DNA from: Alistipes sp.
GTDB lineage: Bacteria > Bacteroidota > Bacteroidia > Bacteroidales > Rikenellaceae
NCBI GenBank assembly: GCA_017379015.1
Contig: JAFNXN010000010.1
Location: 1-64,000, forward strand
Reading direction: 5' to 3'
Length of the DNA stretch: 64,000 bases
Position 1 is the stretch's first letter. Every line of letters begins with the position of its first letter. This document shows, one piece after another, positions 8,709 to 18,350 of the stretch. The translations under genes were made by a program, and so were the position numbers. The notes beneath the pieces are model-generated. The model saw only the letters and a list, made by a program, of their open reading frames with translations. It searched no databases and was not told the DNA's origin.

Positions 8709-10802
8709 TTAATGACGGTTTACGATCTTGCCCTTCTCAGGAGCAACCTCGCGAGTCTCGAATGTACGCTCTGATACCTTCTTGCCAGAGATCTTCTCCT
8801 TGAAGAGCTGCTTAGGCTCGTCGTCGATAACAAGGCTCTGAAGACCTACGTTGCTGTCATCTCCGTTCCACCAGTCGATGAACTTCTGAGGATCCTTCTC
8901 AGCACCGCTGTATGATGTTCTAACTGAGATCTTAGCAATGTCGCTGTAGTCACCATAAGTATCGATAACCAAACCTACAATCTCGTAGTAGCCATCAACA
9001 TCAAATGGTATGTAAGTCTTGTCTGTTGTCATTGAACCATACTGGTCGATGTGCCATACTAGACCGTCACGGTACTGCTTATCGTTGTACACCTCATGCT
9101 CTCTGTTAGTCCAAATATAAGACTGAACCCAGAATGCTGACCACTCACCTGTGATCTCAACTGCCTGTGGGAAGATGACCTTGTTGCTGTAGTGGTCGCC
9201 AGCCATGAACTCCCAACCTGGGTAATCTGCAAGGTCTGAAGCAATGTAGTAGCCAAGGTCCTTAATCTCGATAGATGCCAAACCGCCAGATATCTTACGA
9301 GTCTTGAATGGAGTTGTTGCAATGTAGTTAGTTGTTGCTACACCACCACGTGAACCGAATGCGTAGAGCACATAGTCTGTCTCAGGCTCAAGACCGATAA
9401 CGTTATAAGAGTAGTTACCTGAGATAAGCTCGTATGAGCGATTTGTGAGCAAGTACTGCTGACGCTCAGCATCGTTGTTGCCGAATGTATTCCAATCTGA
9501 AGCCTTCTCCCAACCAGCGATATAGTAGTCGTCGTTAGTTGTTTCGAAGTTGATAGTAGCAGTCTGAGCTGTGATGTTAGTTACGCTTGTTGTGATCTGG
9601 TTGTCAGATGGCTCAACGTCACCAGTTGTAACCTTAATGATCTGTGGTACAGATCCTGGAAGACCATGCTCCTCCATTGCGAATGCGAAGAAGTAGTAGT
9701 CGTGGTTAGCCAAGAGCTCGAACTCGTACTCGCTACGTGGTGTGCCATCCTCGTATGTGCCGCGGCAGTCGTAGAATGAGATGATCTCTGCGGAAGACAT
9801 GTCCTGTGACATGTTGTAGACAGCGTCTGACCAGTAGAACTCAACAGCCTCTGAAGGCTTGTTCTCAAGGAAGTCAAATGCCTCAAGGTATGAGTCTGCA
9901 AGAACACTGTTAAGCATGTCGAAATAGTATGCACCATCATAGCCCTCTGGAACAACGCTTGCCTTAACAAGTGTACCCTCAACCTCATAATTCATTGTGA
10001 ATGTTACAGGCTTCTTCTCAGGCTCCTTGGTTACTACATCGCACATTACTACATCTGACATTAGTGCACCTGACTCACCGTCAAGGTAGTAGCAGTACAA
10101 AACATAAGGCATGCCTGATACACAGCCATCGATAACCTCGCCGTATGTGTTACCGATATTACACAACTCAAGCATTAGCTGCTCAGCTGTCTGACCATAG
10201 TACTGACCAAAGTAGCCAAAGTATGCTACGTCATCCTTGTAGAAGTCCTCACCAGTCTCAAGACCACTTGTGTAGATGTATGTAGCAGGGTTCGACATGA
10301 TAAGGTATGGAGCAGTCTTATCGTCTGGAATAATATCAACAGTGTATGAGAAGAGGTCTGTTGTAATATTCTCGAATGTAAAGCCTGCACTTGTCTTTGC
10401 GCCCTGCTTTACAACGAATACTGCGTCCTCAGCGTAGCGATACTTAACAGTAACCAAGCACTCACGTGGCTCAGATGTCTCGTTAGCGTCAACCTTGAAC
10501 TGCAAAACATCTGCGATACCATAGTTGAAACCATTAACCCAGTCCTCAGCAGCCTCAGCTGAGATCTTCTCACCTGCGTGTGGATTCTCAATAGAGTACT
10601 CAAGAAGGAATGAACCACCAGCAAGACCTACAGAGACATTAGTCTTAGATAGCTTAATGGTAGAGTCCTTCTCTACTGGAGGAAGATTGTTTCCACCACC
10701 ATTGCCAGAGTCTTCCTCTGGACCCTTATCGCAGCCTACTGCGAGAGCAAGACAAAGAAGTGGCAAAACGCCAAACTTCAAAAAGTTAGTCAACTTTCTC
10801 AT
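8709..10802 (-). CDS. BACON-like surface lipoprotein 1
   Basis: A 697-residue predicted lipoprotein. I start it at the ATG at 10802 because the next residues form a signal peptide with lipobox LAVGC; an upstream ATG at 10856 would add 18 unlikely residues. After an acidic, Gly/Asn-rich linker comes a BACON-like domain at about 55-135 (VSVGLAGGSFLLEYSIENP and a VVKQGA end). Repeated beta modules follow, with fibronectin-like turns such as LEPETDYVLYAFGSRGG. The tail is basic. Paralogues in this window lie at 11009, 33173 and 57126. It is divergent from 11009-12943. BACON domains are thought to bind glycans or mucin; the role here is unknown. Confidence 0.88.
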   Translation of the reverse strand: MRKLTNFLKFGVLPLLCLALAVGCDKGPEEDSGNGGGNNLPPVEKDSTIKLSKTNVSVGLAGGSFLLEYSIENPHAGEKISAEAAEDWVNGFNYGIADVLQFKVDANETSEPRECLVTVKYRYAEDAVFVVKQGAKTSAGFTFENITTDLFSYTVDIIPDDKTAPYLIMSNPATYIYTSGLETGEDFYKDDVAYFGYFGQYYGQTAEQLMLELCNIGNTYGEVIDGCVSGMPYVLYCYYLDGESGALMSDVVMCDVVTKEPEKKPVTFTMNYEVEGTLVKASVVPEGYDGAYYFDMLNSVLADSYLEAFDFLENKPSEAVEFYWSDAVYNMSQDMSSAEIISFYDCRGTYEDGTPRSEYEFELLANHDYYFFAFAMEEHGLPGSVPQIIKVTTGDVEPSDNQITTSVTNITAQTATINFETTNDDYYIAGWEKASDWNTFGNNDAERQQYLLTNRSYELISGNYSYNVIGLEPETDYVLYAFGSRGGVATTNYIATTPFKTRKISGGLASIEIKDLGYYIASDLADYPGWEFMAGDHYSNKVIFPQAVEITGEWSAFWVQSYIWTNREHEVYNDKQYRDGLVWHIDQYGSMTTDKTYIPFDVDGYYEIVGLVIDTYGDYSDIAKISVRTSYSGAEKDPQKFIDWWNGDDSNVGLQSLVIDDEPKQLFKEKISGKKVSERTFETREVAPEKGKIVNRH

Positions 10803-10876
10803 GTCAAAATTTAGTTTAGTAAGTAATAAATATTTAGTTTCTAAAATTTTTAACAAAAAAACATCTCTTCAAGGGA

Positions 10877-10884
10877 CAAATATA
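10877..10884 (-). promoter_or_regulatory. -7 box of BACON-like lipoprotein 1
   Basis: The minus strand reads TATATTTG, giving a leader of about 70 bases before the ATG at 10802. This places the more upstream ATG (10856) close to the transcript start and supports the shorter protein. Confidence 0.6.
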
Positions 10885-10944
10885 ATAATAAATTGTGAAA
10901 CAAAAGAGGGAGAAAGTGATTTTTTTTGTGAATAGCTCATAATG

Positions 10945-10976
10945 TTTGCAAAGTGACAATAAAAATCATATCTTTG
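10945..10976 (+). promoter_or_regulatory. Promoter of BACON-like lipoprotein 2
   Basis: TTTG at 10945-10948, a 20-bp spacer, and TAtcTTTG at 10969-10976. This is a complete match to the Bacteroides consensus, 33 bases before the ATG. Confidence 0.8.
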
Positions 10977-11008
10977 CTCAATAAATTAAATTTTAGTAAA
11001 ACGTGTCT

Positions 11009-12943
11009 ATGAGAAATTTTAACCTTTTGTCACTCTTAGTTGTGCTTATTGTTTCGATTGCATCGGTTGGCTGTAAGCAAAATCCTGTGGATGATGCTCC
11101 TGATGCAAAGACTACCGTCGAGTTTGTGGAGAGCTCTCTGTTGGTAGATGCCGAAGGTGGTGAGTATATGCTCGAGTACACCATTGCGAATCCGCTTGCA
11201 GGAATCGACATTGTTGCTACTGCCGATGTTGATTGGATTACCGATATTACAGCTGCCGAGGGTAAGCTCTCGTTTGGCGTTTTGCCAAATAGTGCTAGTG
11301 AGGAGCGTAGTGCCTTTATCACGGTAAAGTATCCCGCTGTGGAGAGTCTTCGCATAGCGGTTGTTCAGGTAGCATTCGATGGTGTGACCTTCGATATTCA
11401 GATCGTTGATAAGACGACAACTACGTGTAAGTCGTTGATTACCCCTTCGGACGATAGCGTGCCTTACATTGTGCTAATGGCAGATCTCAGCTACTTCTAC
11501 CAGGCAGGTATAACTAACGCCGAGGAGCTTTTTGCCGATGATCACGACTACTTTATATCGTTTGCCAAGCAGTACGATGCTAAGTTGCTTAAGGAGTTTT
11601 TGTTGGCAAACTATTGTGCGTTCGAGGGTGAGAGTGAGATAACATGGACACAGATGACCCCTGATACAGAGTATGTTATCTACGCTTACGCTATCGAGTT
11701 TAACGAGACTAACGATGACTATACGCTAGCGTCGCCCATTGCGCACGCAATCTTCTCGCTTTCGTCAACCGACCTCTCGACAGTAGAGTTTGATGTTGAC
11801 ATTGAGGTTAACGGTCCTGAGGTTACTTATAACATCAAGCCTATCGACTGGGAGGGTAAGTACTACCTTGATATATACGAGGAGGGTGATTGGATGTATC
11901 GCCCAGAGGGTAGTGTGCTCGATGAGGACTATGCGCGCGTAGTATCAAACACATGGATGAGCCTCATAGCTATGTACATGCAGTCGGGTTATGCTCCTGA
12001 GCAGCTTCTCGAGTTGATGTGTCTTCAGGGCGAGGAGAGCTATAGCGAGGTGCGCAAGGCCTCGACAAACTGTGCTATGGTGCTCTATGCTATCGAGATG
12101 GTTGATGGCTTGCCACAGGTTGTATCTATGCCTCAGCTTGTCAATTTCCGTACGGGAGATGTGTTGCAGAGCGAGATGGATCTCGATATTGAGGTGACAA
12201 ACAACTATGTTCGTGTTGCAGACATCTCAGTTGTACCATCAACGGATGATCCTTATACAGTAGCTCTTCTAGCCACTGAGGAGGTGCCAGATGCCGATAA
12301 CGAGGCTATCATCAAGTGGCTTACGGAAAATTTCCAGCTAGATACATTCAAGGGGGGAATATTCAGCCACCTCAATACGCTTAAACCGCAGACCGAGTAC
12401 TCGGTGTTTGCCTTTGGATACTACGGCGGTACGGTGACCACTGATCTCTTCCGTGTCGACTTCGCAACTGAGGCGGAGGGCGAGTGCCTTAATAGCATTG
12501 TCGATGTTAAGTGGGATGCCCCTTATAGCCTTGCCGAGCTTGAGTCGCGCTTCCCCGACAAGTATTTCAACTATGGTATGTTCGAGACCATGGGCTGGTA
12601 TGCTATGTGGTCGGAGATCTTTACCGCCGAGCCTACTGTTGACATGTTCTACTACATCTACAGCGCGCAGGAGTTTATGATGACTGGCGAGGATGCTGTC
12701 TTTGCAGACCTTGTAAGCTATGTTAGCCCAAAGGTGCAGTTGCTAACTGCCGAGAGTGGAGAGCTCTACTTGATGTGTGCGGTGATCATGGACTACAAGG
12801 GTAACTACTCGCCAATGTGGACATCGGAACCATTTATGTATGACTATAGCGCCGAGACGAAGCGTCCTCTCGAAGAGCTTATCGATAAGCTAGGCATTGA
12901 GCCTGAGGTTCAGCGACTTTCGCTACAGCCTAAGCGTAAGTAA
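11009..12943 (+). CDS. BACON-like surface lipoprotein 2
   Basis: A 644-residue predicted lipoprotein starting at the ATG at 11009 (a GTG lies two codons upstream). The signal peptide ends in lipobox ASVGC. A BACON-like domain follows at about 35-125 (LLVDAEGGEYMLEYTIANP, AFITVKYPAVESL). After it comes the same kind of module seen in its neighbour, with the signature ITPSDDSVPYIVLMADLSYF. Later modules carry LKPQTEYSVFAFGYYGG. The tail is basic (LQPKRK). It is transcribed divergently from BACON-like 1 and both have consensus promoters. A 120-bp repeat and terminator hairpin follow. Surface location is inferred from the lipobox; the ligand is unknown. Confidence 0.88.
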   Translation: MRNFNLLSLLVVLIVSIASVGCKQNPVDDAPDAKTTVEFVESSLLVDAEGGEYMLEYTIANPLAGIDIVATADVDWITDITAAEGKLSFGVLPNSASEERSAFITVKYPAVESLRIAVVQVAFDGVTFDIQIVDKTTTTCKSLITPSDDSVPYIVLMADLSYFYQAGITNAEELFADDHDYFISFAKQYDAKLLKEFLLANYCAFEGESEITWTQMTPDTEYVIYAYAIEFNETNDDYTLASPIAHAIFSLSSTDLSTVEFDVDIEVNGPEVTYNIKPIDWEGKYYLDIYEEGDWMYRPEGSVLDEDYARVVSNTWMSLIAMYMQSGYAPEQLLELMCLQGEESYSEVRKASTNCAMVLYAIEMVDGLPQVVSMPQLVNFRTGDVLQSEMDLDIEVTNNYVRVADISVVPSTDDPYTVALLATEEVPDADNEAIIKWLTENFQLDTFKGGIFSHLNTLKPQTEYSVFAFGYYGGTVTTDLFRVDFATEAEGECLNSIVDVKWDAPYSLAELESRFPDKYFNYGMFETMGWYAMWSEIFTAEPTVDMFYYIYSAQEFMMTGEDAVFADLVSYVSPKVQLLTAESGELYLMCAVIMDYKGNYSPMWTSEPFMYDYSAETKRPLEELIDKLGIEPEVQRLSLQPKRK

Positions 12944-12964
12944 GCGAGGTGTATAAAGAGTGAT

Positions 12965-13085
12965 GAAGCTGAATAAAAAGTGTATTTCTTCGTTATACTC
13001 GCCCTCAAAATCCTCATTTACGCTTAAGTAAACTCCGGTTTTTCGGGCTTCGCATGCCTAAAACTACATCTTTTTCTTCAACTTC
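12965..13085 (+). repeat. 120-bp imperfect palindromic element, copy 2
   Basis: Same element as 7081-7200 and in the same orientation, one base longer, with a handful of substitutions. It again lies just after a plus-strand gene and just before a ggggatgact hairpin. Confidence 0.9.
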
Positions 13086-13096
13086 TAAACAATTAA

Positions 13097-13126
13097 GGGG
13101 ATGACTAATTTATTTTAGTCATCCCC
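13097..13126. terminator. Hairpin between BACON-like 2 and rsmA
   Basis: A 10-bp stem ggggatgact/agtcatcccc lies between convergent genes and may stop both. It is a duplicate of the hairpin at 7211-7242 and appears to travel with the 120-bp element. Confidence 0.75.
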
Positions 13127-13151
13127 ATCATATTTTTAAGAGTATAGTGGG

Positions 13152-13937
13152 CTATTTGTGGCTCTCGACCCACTGGGTTAGCTCCACAAAATCGGCAACA
13201 GATAGCTGCTCGGCACGCATCGAGAAGAAGCGGTGCTCCTCGCCATTGAAGTTGCCAAATACCGCCTTGAGTGAGTTGCGCAACATCTTGCGACGCTGAC
13301 CAAACGACGCCTTGACAACCTTGATGAATAGCTGCTCGTCGCAGTCTAGGCGTTCAACGCTATTACGCACTAGTCGTACCACGGCACTCTTGACCTTGGG
13401 CGGTGGGTTGAAGACCTTCTCGCCAACGGTGAATAGGTAGTCAATGTCGTACCACGCCTGGAGCAGCACACTTAGGATGCCATACTCCTTAGAGCCTGGA
13501 GGCTCGGCAAGACGCACAGCTACCTCTCGTTGTATCATGCCTACGCACTCGGGGACGATGTCGCGGTTTTCGAGCACCTTGAAGAAGATCTGCGACGATA
13601 TGTTATATGGGAAGTTGCCAATGATCTTGAGTCGTGCGCCATACGCCTCACGAAGGTCCATCTTCAGGAAGTCGCCCTCGGTAAGACGTGGTGCAAACTC
13701 GGGATAGTGGGCATGAAGATACTCTACGGACTCCGAGTCGATCTCTGCACCGTAGGTCACAATGTCGCTACGCTCGAGTAGGAACTGTGTGAGCACACCC
13801 ATGCCACAACCCACCTCCAACACCTTGTCGGGGGCTTCGGCTGTTCCGCCCGAGAGCGATGTGGCTATCTTGCGGGCGATATTTAGGTCGGTCAGAAAGT
13901 GCTGTCCGAGAGCCTTTTTTGCACGTACTTCGCTCAT
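13152..13937 (-). CDS. rsmA: 16S rRNA dimethyladenosine transferase
   Basis: RsmA (KsgA) dimethylates the two adjacent adenosines near the 3' end of 16S rRNA during late small-subunit assembly. The 261-residue protein opens VRAKKALGQHFLTD, typical for the family. The SAM-binding loop VLEVGCGMGVLT lies at about 39-50 and the catalytic motif NFPY at 108-111 (the family has NLPY). It starts at the ATG that overlaps the recQ stop by one base (TAATG), so the two genes are co-transcribed and probably coupled. Length and motifs are standard. Confidence 0.96.
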   Translation of the reverse strand: MSEVRAKKALGQHFLTDLNIARKIATSLSGGTAEAPDKVLEVGCGMGVLTQFLLERSDIVTYGAEIDSESVEYLHAHYPEFAPRLTEGDFLKMDLREAYGARLKIIGNFPYNISSQIFFKVLENRDIVPECVGMIQREVAVRLAEPPGSKEYGILSVLLQAWYDIDYLFTVGEKVFNPPPKVKSAVVRLVRNSVERLDCDEQLFIKVVKASFGQRRKMLRNSLKAVFGNFNGEEHRFFSMRAEQLSVADFVELTQWVESHK

Positions 13938-16126
13938 TAGTTGGCTACCTCCGAAATAAATTTAATGCGTACTAAGCGTATCTCCTCCTCGCTATACTCC
14001 GAGCCAAGCTCCTCGATGGCGGCATCGAGCGAGTCGGTCTCGGCATCCTCCTTGAAGTAGAGGTATATATCCTCAACCTTATCCTCGTCCATAATTGTGT
14101 TGAGGTAGTACTGTATATCGAGGCGCGTTCCCGAGTTGACGATGGTCTCGATCTCGGTGAGCAGCTCTTCCATATCTAAGTTACGCGCGCGCGCGATGTC
14201 CTCGAAATCCATCTTGCGGTCGATAGACTGAATGATGAAGATCTTGTTGTTCGACTTGTTGGCAACACCCTTAACCACCATATCCTGTGGACGGATGATC
14301 TCCTTCTCCTCGACATACTTCTTGATGAGTTCGATGAACTCCGCGCCATACTTCTGTGCCTTGCCTACACCAACACCCGATATTGTTTGCATCTCCTCCA
14401 TGGTGATGGGGTACTGGATCGACATATCCTCGAGCGATGGATCCTGGAAGATGACGTAGGGCGCAAGGCCATTCTGCTTAGCCACCTTGCGGCGTAGATC
14501 CTTGAGCATCGCGAAGAGCTCCTCATCAGCTGCGCCACCACCCTTCATCGGTCCTACTGCCTCGTTCTCCTCCTCAGAGTCGTAGTCGTGGTCGAGGGTG
14601 ACAGTTACTGACGTAGGCCTCTTTATAAACTCCTCGCCGCGATCATTTATAGATATAAGACCGTAGTTCTCGATATTCTTGTCGATGAAGCCGAGGATCA
14701 GACCCTGGCGTACAACGGCATTCCAGAAGCGTATATCCTTATCTTGACCTGCGCCAAAGAGCTCCAACTTATTGTGTCCATAGCTCTTGATCATCGCTGT
14801 GGTCTTGCCCATGAGCACTGCCACAAGGTGATCAATCTTAAACTTGTCGCCAATAGCCTTAAGGGTCTCTAGGGCGAGTTGTAGCTCCTCCTTAGCCTCC
14901 ACCTTGGGCTTGGGGTTGCAGCAGTTGTCGCAGCTGCCACAGTTAGTCTCGGCGTACTGCTCGCCAAAGTAGTGGAGCAACGAGCGACGGCGGCACATCG
15001 AACTCTCGGCATAGGATACAGTCTCCAAGAGTAGTAGCTTGCCAATCTCCTGCTCGGCAACAGGCTTACCCTGCATGAACTTCTCGAGCTTCTGAATATC
15101 CTTGTAGCTGTAGAATGTTAAGCAGTGTCCCTCGCCACCATCACGTCCGGCACGACCTGTCTCCTGGTAGTAGCCCTCGAGCGACTTAGGAATGTCGTAG
15201 TGGATCACGTAGCGCACGTCGGGCTTGTCGATACCCATGCCGAAGGCTATCGTGGCTACGATAACATCTACGCGCTCGTGGAGGAAGGCATCCTGGTTGT
15301 CGGCACGCGTCTGTGCATCCATGCCGGCATGGTAGGCTAGGGCCTTGATGCCGTTGGCAACGAGCAATTCGGCAAGCTCCTCAACCTTCTTGCGGCTAAG
15401 GCAGTAGATGATGCCACTCTTGCCAGAGTTCTGCTTGATGAAGCGGATGATGTCGTGGTCTACGTTGTGCTTAGGACGTAGCTCGTAGTATAGATTTGGG
15501 CGGTTGAACGACGAACGGAATACCGTAGCGTCGGTCATGCCGAGGTTTTTCTGGATGTCCATCTGCACCTTTGGCGTAGCGGTTGCTGTGAGTGCGATGA
15601 GTGGTGCCTGACCGATGTCGTTGATGATAGGACGAATACGGCGATACTCAGGGCGGAAGTCGTGACCCCACTCCGAGATACAGTGTGCCTCGTCGATGGC
15701 GTAGAACGATATTTTGATCTTGCGCAAGAAGGCGATGTTATCCTCCTTGGTAAGCGACTCGGGGGCAAAATATAGTAGCTTGGTGCGACCGTCGAGAACA
15801 TCTTGGCGCACCTGAGCAATTGCTGATTTATTGAGTGAGGAGTTGAGGAAGTGTGCGATGCCTGATTCGGTAGAGAATGTGCGCATCGCATCGACCTGAT
15901 TCTTCATCAGAGCGATGAGTGGTGATATGACAATAGCCACACCATCCATTATCAGAGCGGGGAGCTGATAACATAACGACTTACCGCCTCCAGTAGGCAT
16001 AAGTACAAAGGTGTCCTTGCCGGAGAGTACGTTGTTTATAACAGCTTCTTGGTTGCCTTTGAACGAAGTAAAGCCGAAATACTCGTGTAACTTCTCGTGT
16101 AATAATCCTCCTTGTTCGGTGTCCAT
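13937..16126 (-). CDS. recQ: ATP-dependent DNA helicase RecQ
   Basis: RecQ unwinds DNA 3' to 5' in recombination and fork repair. The 729-residue protein has Walker A (TGGGKS, about 45-50), the DEAH box at 145-148 inside IDEAHCISEWGHDFRPEYR, and helicase motif VI (QETGRAGRDG). The RecQ-Ct zinc site is CRRRSLLHYF followed by CGSCDNCC. An HRDC-like domain (LRRKVAKQNGLAPYVIFQDP to about residue 605) follows. About 120 further residues extend beyond the usual end, ending in acidic helices. That extension is common in the Bacteroidetes proteins I recall. It is the first gene of the recQ-rsmA unit. Confidence 0.96.
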   Translation of the reverse strand: MDTEQGGLLHEKLHEYFGFTSFKGNQEAVINNVLSGKDTFVLMPTGGGKSLCYQLPALIMDGVAIVISPLIALMKNQVDAMRTFSTESGIAHFLNSSLNKSAIAQVRQDVLDGRTKLLYFAPESLTKEDNIAFLRKIKISFYAIDEAHCISEWGHDFRPEYRRIRPIINDIGQAPLIALTATATPKVQMDIQKNLGMTDATVFRSSFNRPNLYYELRPKHNVDHDIIRFIKQNSGKSGIIYCLSRKKVEELAELLVANGIKALAYHAGMDAQTRADNQDAFLHERVDVIVATIAFGMGIDKPDVRYVIHYDIPKSLEGYYQETGRAGRDGGEGHCLTFYSYKDIQKLEKFMQGKPVAEQEIGKLLLLETVSYAESSMCRRRSLLHYFGEQYAETNCGSCDNCCNPKPKVEAKEELQLALETLKAIGDKFKIDHLVAVLMGKTTAMIKSYGHNKLELFGAGQDKDIRFWNAVVRQGLILGFIDKNIENYGLISINDRGEEFIKRPTSVTVTLDHDYDSEEENEAVGPMKGGGAADEELFAMLKDLRRKVAKQNGLAPYVIFQDPSLEDMSIQYPITMEEMQTISGVGVGKAQKYGAEFIELIKKYVEEKEIIRPQDMVVKGVANKSNNKIFIIQSIDRKMDFEDIARARNLDMEELLTEIETIVNSGTRLDIQYYLNTIMDEDKVEDIYLYFKEDAETDSLDAAIEELGSEYSEEEIRLVRIKFISEVAN

Positions 16127-16151
16127 AATTTTTTGTCGTAAAAAATTTACT

Positions 16152-16159
16152 CAAATATA
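16152..16159 (-). promoter_or_regulatory. -7 box of recQ promoter
   Basis: The minus strand reads TATATTTG about 26 bases before the recQ ATG. It shares an A/T-rich 86-bp intergenic region with the divergent lptB promoter. Confidence 0.6.
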
Positions 16160-16183
16160 ATATATTTTTTTGAAAAATAGTAA

Positions 16184-16191
16184 TAACTTTG
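16184..16191 (+). promoter_or_regulatory. -7 box of lptB operon promoter
   Basis: TAacTTTG lies 21 bases before the lptB ATG. A TTTG is present, but only 11 bp upstream. Confidence 0.6.
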
Positions 16192-16212
16192 TGAAAAATT
16201 TACGAAAAAAAG

Positions 16213-17073
16213 ATGCGACTATTCACAAGCGAATTGGTAAAATCCTATAAATCACGCACTGTCGTTAACCACGTGTCGATCGATGTGCGCCAGGGTGAGA
16301 TTGTAGGTTTGCTCGGTCCAAATGGTGCTGGTAAGACTACGACGTTCTATATGATCGTGGGTCTTATAAAGCCTAACGAGGGACGTATATTTCTTGAAGA
16401 TGACAATGGCAAAGTTCTTGACATCACCAAAGAGCCTGTCTATCGCCGTGCGCAGATGGGTGTAGGTTATCTTGCTCAGGAGGCCTCAGTATTTCGCCAT
16501 CTTACGGTCGAGGATAACATTCGCGCCGTGCTCGAGATGACCAAGTATTCGCGCCAGTATCAGAAGGAGCGTGTCGAGCAGCTTATCGAGGAGTTCCGCT
16601 TGCAGAAGGTGCGCAAGAGCTATGGTAATCAGCTCTCGGGTGGTGAGCGTCGCCGTACCGAGATTGCTCGTGCTGTGGCTATCAACCCATCGTTTATCCT
16701 TCTTGATGAGCCATTTGCGGGTGTCGACCCCATTGCCGTAGAGGATATTCAGAGCATCGTAGGTACGCTCAAGGATAAGAATATCGGTGTGATAATCACC
16801 GACCACAATGTCGATGAGACCCTTGCAATTACCGATCGTACATATCTGCTTTACGAGGGTAAGATCCTTAAGACGGGTACGGCTGAGGATCTTGCTGCCG
16901 ATGAGATGGTGCGTCGCGTATATTTGGGTAGCAACTTCGTGCTTCGTACCTCGCCTCAGATGTTACGCCAGCAGAAGGAGCGTGAGGAGCGCGAGCGCGA
17001 GGAGGCGTTGCGTGCCTTGGGCCATGTGCGCGAGGAGGTCGACGACGACGACGATTTTGACGATAACGAATAA
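16213..17073 (+). CDS. lptB: LPS export ABC transporter ATP-binding protein
   Basis: LptB is the cytoplasmic ATPase that drives lipopolysaccharide extraction from the inner membrane with LptF/G. The protein has 286 residues. It has Walker A GPNGAGKT at 35-42, the signature [10 protein letters not shown], Walker [14 protein letters not shown], and the H-loop DHNV. The usual LptB ends at about 240. Here a highly charged tail follows, with [11 protein letters not shown] and a terminal run of Asp ([10 protein letters not shown]). It heads the operon lptB-aroA-aroC-prmC-recX, with aroA starting nine bases after its stop. Identity is firm; the tail's role is unknown. Confidence 0.95.
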   Translation: MRLFTSELVKSYKSRTVVNHVSIDVRQGEIVGLLGPNGAGKTTTFYMIVGLIKPNEGRIFLEDDNGKVLDITKEPVYRRAQMGVGYLAQEASVFRHLTVEDNIRAVLEMTKYSRQYQKERVEQLIEEFRLQKVRKSYGNQLSGGERRRTEIARAVAINPSFILLDEPFAGVDPIAVEDIQSIVGTLKDKNIGVIITDHNVDETLAITDRTYLLYEGKILKTGTAEDLAADEMVRRVYLGSNFVLRTSPQMLRQQKEREEREREEALRALGHVREEVDDDDDFDDNE

Positions 17074-17081
17074 TACCATAT

Positions 17082-18350
17082 ATGGATACTGCTGTCCCGC
17101 GAGGGAAAAGATTGAGGGGTGAGATTGTGCCCCCATGTTCTAAGAGCTATGCTCAGCGTGCGCTTGCTGCATCACTGCTTGCCAAGGGGCGCACGGTGCT
17201 TCGTGGCATTGAGTTATGCCGCGACACTCGTTCAGCTATCAACGCCATCGAGGCACTGGGTGCTAAGGTGGAGATAATCAACGAGAATACAATCGCTATT
17301 GAGGGTGGTCTAAAGCCCCGTACTAACAACCTTCATGTCGGAGAGTCGGGTCTTGCAGCCCGTCTTTTCACGCCTATTGCAGCTCTGCACTCCTCGCCAA
17401 TATGTATCTCGGGCGAGGGCACGCTGCTTCATCGTCCGATGTCTATGATGATTGATCCGTTGCAGGAGCTTGGTGTAGAGCTTCGTGACGGCGGTGGTCG
17501 TCTGCCTATCGAGGTGTGTGGTCCGATGCGAGGTGGTCGTGTGAAGGTCGATGGCTCTATGTCGTCGCAGTTTGTCACAGGACTACTTATCGCACTGCCT
17601 GTAGCTCAGCGTGATACGACTATCGAGGTGCATGGGGCGGTGTCGACTCCTTATATCGATATGACGCTTGATACTCTTGAGCGATTTGGTGTTGAGGTGA
17701 TGTACAACGAGGGCGACTACTCGCAGTTCTACATCGAGGGAGGACAGCAATACAAGGCGATAGACTATACGATTGAGAGCGATTGGAGTGCTGCGGCGAT
17801 GATCATGGTTGCAGCAGCTATTGCTGGTGAGGTGCGCGTTACCAACCTCTCGACGCTATCGCGTCAGGCAGATACGGCTATCTGTCGTGCGTTGGAGCGT
17901 GCTGGTGCTTCGTTGATCATCGAGCAGAGTGCCATCACCGTGGCACACCGCCACCTCGAGGCCTTCACATTCGACGCAACACATTGCCCAGACCTCTTTC
18001 CAGCACTCGTTGCGCTAGCAGCAGCCTCGGAGGGTGTGTCAACAATACGTGGCATAGGGCGTCTGCGTGGTAAGGAGAGCGATCGTGGTGAGGTGCTTCG
18101 CGAGGAGTATGCCAAGCTCGGCATAGATGTAGAGCTCGACTACGACGAGGATGTTATGCGCGTGGTGGGTGGAACACCTCATGTGGCAAGGGTGGACTCG
18201 CACGACGACCACCGAATTGCTATGTCGTTGGCAATCACTGGACTAAGAATTAACGAGGAGCTTGACATACAGAATCGTGAGTGTGTGGCAAAGAGCTATC
18301 CCTCGTTCTTCGACGATCTCGAACAGCTCAAAACTTCTGAGTGTGAATAA
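17082..18350 (+). CDS. aroA: 3-phosphoshikimate 1-carboxyvinyltransferase (EPSP synthase)
   Basis: AroA transfers the enolpyruvyl group of PEP to shikimate 3-phosphate in aromatic amino acid synthesis. The 422 residues match the family length. Visible motifs are PPCSKSYAQRALAASLLAKG near the N-terminus (substrate-binding SKS), LHVGESGLAARLFTP (variant of the LGNAGT/R site), KVDGSMSSQFVTGLLIALP, and the C-terminal DSHDDHRIAMSLAI. It lies eight bases after lptB and overlaps aroC by eight bases, so the two shikimate steps are coupled. Nothing unusual except the GESGLA version of the PEP-site loop. Confidence 0.94.
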   Translation: MDTAVPRGKRLRGEIVPPCSKSYAQRALAASLLAKGRTVLRGIELCRDTRSAINAIEALGAKVEIINENTIAIEGGLKPRTNNLHVGESGLAARLFTPIAALHSSPICISGEGTLLHRPMSMMIDPLQELGVELRDGGGRLPIEVCGPMRGGRVKVDGSMSSQFVTGLLIALPVAQRDTTIEVHGAVSTPYIDMTLDTLERFGVEVMYNEGDYSQFYIEGGQQYKAIDYTIESDWSAAAMIMVAAAIAGEVRVTNLSTLSRQADTAICRALERAGASLIIEQSAITVAHRHLEAFTFDATHCPDLFPALVALAAASEGVSTIRGIGRLRGKESDRGEVLREEYAKLGIDVELDYDEDVMRVVGGTPHVARVDSHDDHRIAMSLAITGLRINEELDIQNRECVAKSYPSFFDDLEQLKTSECE

